The notes beneath the pieces are model-generated. The model did no database searches, was not told the DNA's origin, and was given only the letters and a program-made list of their open reading frames with translations. From Pseudomonas veronii (GTDB lineage Bacteria > Pseudomonadota > Gammaproteobacteria > Pseudomonadales > Pseudomonadaceae), in assembly GCF_001439695.1 (NCBI RefSeq), contig NZ_JYLL01000004.1, forward strand, positions 310,001-374,000: a stretch of DNA of 64,000 nt, read 5' to 3'. The position numbers and the translations under genes were made by a program. Shown here in pieces: positions 58,609-64,000 of this stretch; the stretch's first letter is position 1, and every line of letters starts with the position of its first letter.

Positions 58609-58667
58609 CGGTCAGCTGACCCAAGAGGAGGGACAACCCCCTCTGCGTCTTTGAAGATTTTCCATTT

Positions 58668-58690
58668 GGCCCGTGCGCGGGCCTTTTTTG
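58668..58690 (+). terminator. Intrinsic terminator
   Basis: GGCCCG (58668-58673), loop TGCG, CGGGCC (58678-58683), then six T. Confidence 0.9.
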
Positions 58691-59243
58691 TGAGCCAACG
58701 CATGGCTCAACCAATCCGTGAGCCAGGTGTTTATCGATCAACCCGGCCACCTCTGACGAGTGGGTAAAGCCCTGGCGGTTGGCCTGTCTATTTCGGCCGC
58801 TGCACGAGCTAGCAGATCATCCGTGCTGGCGACTGAACGGGTTGGCGGCACATCGCCAAAGCCTGGCCATCCGAGATGAAACTTCTGAGCCTTAATGCTG
58901 AGACACTCGGTTTTGAGATTCGTACTACCCCCAACCCCATGCTTTCTCACGGCACTAAACAAGCGCAAGTTCGCGTCATCGACAGGAGCAGAACCGAGTG
59001 TATTGGCTGGGGTGGCTACCAGGCGCCGGAGTGAATTATTACTTTTTCAACAACAATGCTTTCCAGTCTTTGGGATTTATCAAAATCGCCATAGGCATAA
59101 ACTAGACCCAGCTTCCAAACAAAGCGACGAAGCGCGAATCCATAGGGTCCAAGCAAACCACCCACCCGCGCCTCGTAGAGCCTTCGGCCATAGCCAATCC
59201 GACTGAAGACGTAAATCGTTTGCATCGTTGGGACACTGAAAAA
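58691..59243. other. Intergenic region without a supported gene
   Basis: Over 550 bp with only unconvincing open frames (for example 58738-58968 minus). It may hold decayed accessory DNA and the promoter of the DUF2790 gene. Confidence 0.4.
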
Positions 59244-59495
59244 ATGAAACTGTTTAAAATGTTGATTGCTGCTTCTTTTGTAATGCTGGGTAGCCAGATG
59301 GCGTTTGCCGATGAGCCTGCCGTTGAGCAATACAGCTACAGCTCGCACCTCGACATCGCCAAAGTGGTTCACATGGACTCCATCCCTGACAATGTCTGTG
59401 CCGTAGTCCCTGTCCAGATGACCTACCTGGACCACCAAGGTCACGAACATGTCATGCAATACAGTGTCATGGCTAACGGTTGCTCCAACAGCTAA
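59244..59495 (+). CDS. DUF2790-family small secreted protein
   Basis: The 83-residue protein has a signal peptide (MKLFKMLIAASFVMLGSQMA, cleavage after FA) and a mature part EPAVEQYSYSSHLDIAKVV with PVQMTYLDHQGHEHVMQYSV, the DUF2790 pattern. These small secreted proteins of Pseudomonas have no settled function. Several hairpins follow the stop. Confidence 0.82.
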   Translation: MKLFKMLIAASFVMLGSQMAFADEPAVEQYSYSSHLDIAKVVHMDSIPDNVCAVVPVQMTYLDHQGHEHVMQYSVMANGCSNS

Positions 59496-59510
59496 CAGAG
59501 TCCCGACAAA

Positions 59511-59528
59511 GCCTGCCTGATGGCAGGC
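59511..59528 (+). terminator. Hairpin downstream of the DUF2790 gene
   Basis: GCCTGCC (59511-59517), loop TGAT, GGCAGGC (59522-59528). Confidence 0.7.
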
Positions 59529-59609
59529 TTGTTAAAACGCCCCACTGGGGCAAGCTGGGGGAAGTTCCCAGCACTATTTCCCGCCCTCTGCATCGGTGAT
59601 GCAGACTAA

Positions 59610-59632
59610 CCCCGCCCAGTGCGGGGTTTTTT
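59610..59632 (+). terminator. Intrinsic terminator
   Basis: CCCCGC (59610-59615), loop CCAGT, GCGGGG (59621-59626), then six T. Confidence 0.85.
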
Positions 59633-59694
59633 ATGCGCCGACAAAACCAAGCCAAGCCCAAGGAGCGCCAACTGCTGAAGCGGCGCTGCTCGAT

Positions 59695-59726
59695 GAAAAG
59701 GCCTGGAACACGTCCAGGCCTTTTTC
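59695..59726. terminator. Bidirectional terminator of the 59755 gene
   Basis: GGCCTGGA pairs with TCCAGGCC (59713-59720) around ACACG, with A-run and T-run on the two sides. Confidence 0.85.
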
Positions 59727-59754
59727 GAGTCGAACAACACTCGATTGCGTTCTA

Positions 59755-60090
59755 TCAGCCAGATTGATCGGGTGTCACGTCATCCCGAGGTTGAGCCTGC
59801 TCTAAGTTACGGTCTCCGGTATCCTCCAACGCCATCCGCCTATTCGATACGACGGTATCCAAGTTGTTGACATGGATCGCCTTGTTCCACCTGACTGAAC
59901 TTACATCGTATTTAGCGGCAAGTGCTTTGACCTGCACCAAACAAACTAACGGCGAAGTCTCTTCACGGCTGCCGCCTTCGGCAATAATTGCAAATTTCCA
60001 CGCATCAAGATCCATCATCTGTTGGGCTCTGACGCGTCGGACCTTCTTGTGGTCGCTCTTTATATAATGTATCTCGTAATCTGCCTGCAT
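59755..60090 (-). CDS. DUF6555-like small protein
   Basis: ATG at 60090 opens MQADYEIHYIKSDHKKVRRV and runs 111 residues. The DAWKFAIIAEGG and VQVKALAAKYDVSSVRW stretches resemble DUF6555 proteins of pseudomonads. The C-terminal 40 residues look unrelated. It probably forms a unit with the gene at 60151-60399, 60 bp upstream on this strand. Confidence 0.6.
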   Translation of the reverse strand: MQADYEIHYIKSDHKKVRRVRAQQMMDLDAWKFAIIAEGGSREETSPLVCLVQVKALAAKYDVSSVRWNKAIHVNNLDTVVSNRRMALEDTGDRNLEQAQPRDDVTPDQSG

Positions 60091-60150
60091 AAGTACCTGG
60101 CATTGTCTTTGATTATCACTCTTGCGTTGAATGTGCCGCGACGGAGCCCC

Positions 60151-60399
60151 TCAGCTTTTGAAGTGACAATCAAGCCAGTGGTCCAGCTCAGAGGCGGAAT
60201 GGCGTTCGCGCGCGGGCACGTGGGCCAGGCTTTCCGCGACTCGGAGTCTATTTTCCGGGCTCGTGTCATAGCCTCTGGTTATTAAGAAGATCTCGATATA
60301 CTCGGATGGACTAATGACTTTATTGTCGCCCACGAGAACCGCTTTTACATTGGCTTTTTCGTGAAACTGGTTTTTATACGTATATTCCAATTGGCTCAC
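60151..60399 (-). CDS. Small protein of unknown function (GTG start)
   Basis: GTG at 60399 gives 82 residues opening MSQLEYTYKNQFHEKANVKA. No clear Shine-Dalgarno stands at the usual distance, so the start is uncertain. EIFLITRGYDTSPENRLRVA and HSASELDHWLDCHF are helical. No family was recognised. It precedes the DUF6555-like gene on the same strand. Confidence 0.45.
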   Translation of the reverse strand: MSQLEYTYKNQFHEKANVKAVLVGDNKVISPSEYIEIFLITRGYDTSPENRLRVAESLAHVPARERHSASELDHWLDCHFKS

Positions 60400-60673
60400 C
60401 TTTTTAAGAGGGAATTTATTTCCCTACTTAAAATATGATCCTGTTTTTGCGAATTGACTCCAAAGTCAGCTATTTTATTTTTTAATGATGAGTGATTTAA
60501 CAGTCAAAAATGTAACGTTCTTTATATGGCTCTTCAGCGCACAAAAACAGGAGGCCCGCGTGGCGCTGTCGTCGATAGCCGGGGAGTTCGATATACCCAA
60601 TCAACAACGACCTATTGAGGCACTCTCCAGTATCCGGCACACTCCCGTGACTCTTGGAAAAAGGAATTCACCG

Positions 60674-60916
60674 ATGCCATTCTCATTGGAAGAAAGAACA
60701 GCGTTGCTCGCACTCAAGGGGGTAGGCCCCACGGTGATTACCCGGCTTGAACAGATGGGCATTGAATCGCTGGACACACTCAGCCAATCCAACGTGGGGG
60801 ACATCCTCGCCCAAGCCTCTGCGGCATTGGGCTCGACGTGCTGGAAGAACAGCCCACAAGCGCGCGCTGCCATCACTGCGGCCGTGGCGCTTGCGAGACG
60901 CAACCCGCAGCGGTAA
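60674..60916 (+). CDS. Helix-hairpin-helix protein
   Basis: ATG at 60674 (AAGGAATTCACCG ahead) gives 80 residues. LLALKGVGPTVITRLEQMGI is a textbook helix-hairpin-helix DNA-binding motif, similar to the Cdd1/pathogenicity-locus family. The rest of the open frame from 60485 is probably untranslated. It is a single small gene. Confidence 0.72.
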   Translation: MPFSLEERTALLALKGVGPTVITRLEQMGIESLDTLSQSNVGDILAQASAALGSTCWKNSPQARAAITAAVALARRNPQR

Positions 60917-60966
60917 ACGCGTTCAATCGCCTCCCGCAGGGGTTGCTTGCTGACTACCTGCGCGGT

Positions 60967-61425
60967 CTAGCGTGGCTTCATCGCAGACAGCACGATTGAT
61001 TCAACGAGACGCCGAGCAGCGACGAACTTGTGTTCGCTTGGCGTATTCCACTCGTTGTAGAGCACCGGGCCTTTGTCACTCACCCAGACATCGCCATCTT
61101 TCAGAATGCGGAACGCCCAGATTTCTGGCCACGCCTCTCTCCCCTGCTCGTCCAGCGTGTGCTTGCGAAGCACCACGCGACCAAAGGTGCCGCTGCCCTC
61201 ATTGGCATAGAGCAGATTCGCTCTGATCAGGCCGAAATGGCCTTCAAGCTGGAAGTAACCTTCTGGCGGAACGGTAAAGCTCACGCCAAAACGGCTGTGC
61301 GTAGATGTGAAGAGTTCAGAAAGACGCGTTCGCAGGCCTTCAGTGTACTTGGCGACTTGCTCGATATCCTGGACGACAGGTCCGATACCGTTCAGCGACT
61401 CTTCAGCATATGCATCAAACAACAT
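60967..61425 (-). CDS. Protein of unknown function
   Basis: ATG at 61425 gives 152 residues opening MLFDAYAEESLNGIGPVVQD, with a helical N-terminal part and a beta-rich C-terminal part (GYFQLEGHFGLIRANLLYAN, EIWAFRILKDGDVWVSDKG). No signal peptide. No family was recognised. The start at 61494 is less likely. It is downstream of treS on the same strand, with 113 bp between. Confidence 0.62.
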   Translation of the reverse strand: MLFDAYAEESLNGIGPVVQDIEQVAKYTEGLRTRLSELFTSTHSRFGVSFTVPPEGYFQLEGHFGLIRANLLYANEGSGTFGRVVLRKHTLDEQGREAWPEIWAFRILKDGDVWVSDKGPVLYNEWNTPSEHKFVAARRLVESIVLSAMKPR

Positions 61426-61538
61426 GGTCGGGTTTCCTTTATGGCTGGATGAGCGTCGTGTCGGGTTGCCCTCAACCCGTGTGCCAACCTGCACCCAACC
61501 AGTTTGGCGGCTCGGTGCCGGTCATCACTTGATCTGCG

Positions 61539-63605
61539 CTAAAGCATCGGCGAACTGCTGACCACCCGCAACGCCAACCCTTCATACGCGTCCAGGGTAA
61601 TGGTGAACGCCCCTTCGGCCGTCAGATCGCCCTCGACCCGTTCATTGATGATGTCCACCACCGGCCCCGGCGCGATATTGGGCAGGTGCAGGGTTTCGGT
61701 GATCGGCGTGCTGCCGAAGTTCAACGCGGTGATTTGTGTGCCTTTACCGGCCGGCAGTTCGTGGACCATGACCAACAAGCCAGGATGTTCGACGTCCGGC
61801 ACCAGGATCTGGCGACTGGCCGCGATGTCATAGGCACGGCGCACAGCGAGGATTTTCTGCAACTGGGAGGCGAACGAGTCCGGGTCCTGCAATTGGCGGT
61901 TGAGGCTGCCGTACAGGGTTTTCGAACGCGGCATCTGCCCCGCCGAAAGCTCGGCCTGCGGGTTCAGGTCCACCAGGTCATAGGCGCCGCGGTGTATCCA
62001 GCGGGTATCGCCATCGGCCATCAGGTGCGCGACGTCATCCGCCGCCAACGGTAATGCCCCGACCAGGTCCCAGCCGGACAAGGCGAACACGCCGGGCTGC
62101 ATGGCGTTGTACATCACCAGGAGCAAATGGATCTGGCGAATCTGCTCGATATCGGCCGGCGTGATCGCCGCAAGGTCACGAATGCCGAGGGCCGCCGTGA
62201 TGATGCTGGCGGTGGTGCAGGACACGCCATTGGTGACGAACTTGAGGTTGTACGGCGCATGTTCGCCGGCCAGGCGCTCGTACATCTGCTCGCGGATATG
62301 CTCGCGCAGGATGTTGCCGGGAAATGTCTGACCCTGGTAGAGGAAACTGTCATGGGCATGCAGGGTCCAGAAATGCACGAGTTCCAGGGTCAGTTCGTCA
62401 TGGTTTTGCAAGGCATGGATCAGCGAGCCGGGGTCGATGCCGAGGTTGTGCATCTGGCGCAGCATCAGGCGCAGGAACTCGGTGTCGCCCATCAGCAACG
62501 CATGCTGATAGGCCGGACGCGTGATGAAGTCGTAGGAGAGATCAGCACCGCCGTGGGACATCGACGCGATGTCGTCCAGCGTCAGGTTCAGTTCCTGGAA
62601 GCTGAAACCGCCGGCCTTGCGAATCGCGCCGCCAAGCAATTGATTACCGGTGATCGACAGCGGATGGCTTTCCGACCAGGCCGTGCCGTCGAGCTTGCGC
62701 TCCACACCGAGGAAACCGTTGGCGTCCAGGCGCAGGATCTTGGCGCCCATCACATCGATCGCGTGCAGCGCATCGCCAATGATCATCTGCTGCGCGGCGA
62801 AGGATGGATCGAGCCAGTTAAGCGACGGTTGGCCCTCCTTGAAGTAATGCAGGTAGACCCAGCGCCGCGGCTTGCCATCGACGCCGATGACCACCGGGGT
62901 GGTGCTCCAGTCGGTTTCCTTCACGCCAGGCTCGAAGAAAATCACCCGCTGCAACTGGCCGACGATGTAGTGTTTATCGCGCAGCGCGTCCACCTGCAGC
63001 GGGCTGAGGTTCTGGGCATCGCGCCCGTCGGCGACCTCCGGCAGCAACGGCCAGTCTTCCTCGCGGATTTCCACCATGTGGTAGAGCCCCGGGTAGTCCT
63101 CGTAGGCCATCTCGGCCAGGCGGAAATCCGCGCCCTTGCCGGTGTGCGAGGGGATCACATCGTCGATGATCACCGCATTGTGAGCCGCCGCCATGCGTGT
63201 CAGCGCCTGCAACTGCGCCTCGGTGCCCAACTGCGGGTCGATGTCGAAGCTGATGCGATCGAAATTGCCATCGATGGTCGGCGTGTGTTCCGTCCCGGCC
63301 AAGCCGCCGGACTTTTTCAGCGGACCATTGTGAATACCCTGGATACCGATCTTCGACAAGGCATGCCACAGCGCCTCATCGCCCAGCGCTTCGAGCACCG
63401 TGCCGTTTTCACGGGTGACAATCGACGCCGGGTACGCGGTGAACCACACCGACGACAAGGCCGAAGCGTCACGCGGCCGGGTATGTGCATACGGCTGTTG
63501 CCACAGGCGCCCTTGCCCCGAATAGAGCTTGGCGCGCTGGCGCGCCGCGTGCAGCATCGACTGTTGCACCAGCCAGTTCACATGATCGTTGTCAGCCGCC
63601 GTCAT
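61539..63605 (-). CDS. treS: Trehalose synthase (maltose alpha-D-glucosyltransferase)
   Basis: From ATG 63605 the protein has 688 residues, the size of P. stutzeri/P. putida-type TreS. It is a GH13 enzyme that interconverts maltose and trehalose. [13 protein letters not shown] holds the nucleophile Asp, [12 protein letters not shown] the acid/base Glu region and [19 protein letters not shown] the transition-state Asp. The N-terminus ([20 protein letters not shown]) matches this TreS branch closely. This form lacks the fused maltokinase. A longer start at 63779 reads through the neighbouring AraC gene. Confidence 0.93.
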   Translation of the reverse strand: MTAADNDHVNWLVQQSMLHAARQRAKLYSGQGRLWQQPYAHTRPRDASALSSVWFTAYPASIVTRENGTVLEALGDEALWHALSKIGIQGIHNGPLKKSGGLAGTEHTPTIDGNFDRISFDIDPQLGTEAQLQALTRMAAAHNAVIIDDVIPSHTGKGADFRLAEMAYEDYPGLYHMVEIREEDWPLLPEVADGRDAQNLSPLQVDALRDKHYIVGQLQRVIFFEPGVKETDWSTTPVVIGVDGKPRRWVYLHYFKEGQPSLNWLDPSFAAQQMIIGDALHAIDVMGAKILRLDANGFLGVERKLDGTAWSESHPLSITGNQLLGGAIRKAGGFSFQELNLTLDDIASMSHGGADLSYDFITRPAYQHALLMGDTEFLRLMLRQMHNLGIDPGSLIHALQNHDELTLELVHFWTLHAHDSFLYQGQTFPGNILREHIREQMYERLAGEHAPYNLKFVTNGVSCTTASIITAALGIRDLAAITPADIEQIRQIHLLLVMYNAMQPGVFALSGWDLVGALPLAADDVAHLMADGDTRWIHRGAYDLVDLNPQAELSAGQMPRSKTLYGSLNRQLQDPDSFASQLQKILAVRRAYDIAASRQILVPDVEHPGLLVMVHELPAGKGTQITALNFGSTPITETLHLPNIAPGPVVDIINERVEGDLTAEGAFTITLDAYEGLALRVVSSSPML

Positions 63606-63691
63606 AAGCCCATTACCTGTCGTCGTGAAACGGTTACTCGTAAGCATAGGAGCGGCGAGCGGGGCTATTCGTTGCATCGCAATGCCGGCGG

Positions 63692-64000
63692 TTAGCCCAA
63701 CTGGCGGTACTGCCTCGGCGTAAACCCCGTCGACGCCTTGAACTGGCGGCTGAACGCACTGTGGTCGGTGTAACCGCACTGCAGCGCGACGTCGGTGATC
63801 GGCAGGTCGCTGTGCAGCAAGCGATGGGCGTGCTCCAGGCGCACTTTCTGGATCATCTGCCGCGGCGTCAGGTGGAACACGCGCTTGCAGTAGCGCTCCA
63901 GCTGCGCCACCGAGATCCCGGCGATACGCGTCAGTTCGCCCAAGGTCACGCGCCGATTGAAGTGCGTGCGAATGTGCGCGTCCACGGCGGCCAGGCGTTG
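63692..64000 (-). CDS. AraC-family regulator, C-terminal part (gene runs off the right edge)
   Basis: The minus-strand frame runs open to the window edge. It reads [20 protein letters not shown] and contains both AraC helix-turn-helices ([20 protein letters not shown] and [20 protein letters not shown]). A GTG at 63985 is unlikely to be the real start, because the AraC pattern continues before it. The sensor domain is outside the window. It lies 87 bp upstream of treS on the same strand and may control it. Confidence 0.88.
   Translation of the reverse strand, partial: QRLAAVDAHIRTHFNRRVTLGELTRIAGISVAQLERYCKRVFHLTPRQMIQKVRLEHAHRLLHSDLPITDVALQCGYTDHSAFSRQFKASTGFTPRQYRQLG

Noticed and set aside
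58738..58968. 76-residue open frame on the minus strand
   Set aside because: No motif and no clear start signal; treated as decayed or non-coding.

Overview
The window looks like a piece of a chromosome from the Pseudomonas fluorescens group. GC is high, leucine codons are mostly CTG, and there are typical group markers: an MvaT/MvaU-family silencer, a 358-residue HPPD, arsRBCH, AhpC/AhpF, a TreS-type trehalose synthase and many small Pseudomonas-only proteins. Most of it is ordinary chromosomal housekeeping and metabolic content, with one eroded accessory stretch downstream of a tRNA-Leu gene (about 52.9-61 kb).

Layout. 1-13.4 kb: sugar-diacid genes (partial glycerate kinase, CdaR, MFS carrier), an SDR/LysR pair, an aldo/keto reductase, an EamA carrier, a candidate type III effector behind a near-consensus hrp box, HPPD, a second EamA/LysR divergent pair and a CSS-EAL phosphodiesterase. 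13.6-24.5 kb: MvaT/MvaU-family protein (TTG start), DUF4946 protein, glyoxalase I, a LysR/aldo-keto reductase pair with atypical codon use, ahpF and ahpC, a tyrosine recombinase facing a KfrA-like coiled-coil protein, glutathione reductase and GalU. 24.8-31.6 kb: small lipoproteins, a tsdBA-like diheme cytochrome pair (thiosulfate/tetrathionate), then an alkylation-repair neighbourhood (alkB, ada) and a nitronate monooxygenase. 31.6-35.3 kb: a 1246-residue protein of unknown, possibly toxin-like, nature. 35.5-52.5 kb: modABC, YoaK-like protein, azlCD, arsRBCH, AraC/LysE pair, and mgtA with an unusually long leader holding a 12-codon peptide and a hairpin; then DUF2493, a possible barrel protein, DinB and GFA proteins.

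52.8-64 kb: tRNA-Leu(UAA) with a clear promoter and terminator, followed about 830 bp downstream by an imperfect copy of its 3' half plus terminator region. This is the signature of integration and decay at a tRNA. Beyond it lie gene fragments, a frameshifted gene, a hydrolase fused to membrane helices, a CDF metal exporter, several small proteins, and finally treS with a partial AraC-family regulator at the window edge.

The main leads are: (1) the HrpL-type promoter in front of the 7.2-8.4 kb gene, which points to an undescribed type III effector; (2) the leader peptide and hairpin upstream of mgtA, a possible attenuation switch; (3) the tRNA-Leu duplication scar; (4) an Ada protein lacking three of the four zinc cysteines; (5) the recombinase/KfrA divergent pair with a palindromic operator.
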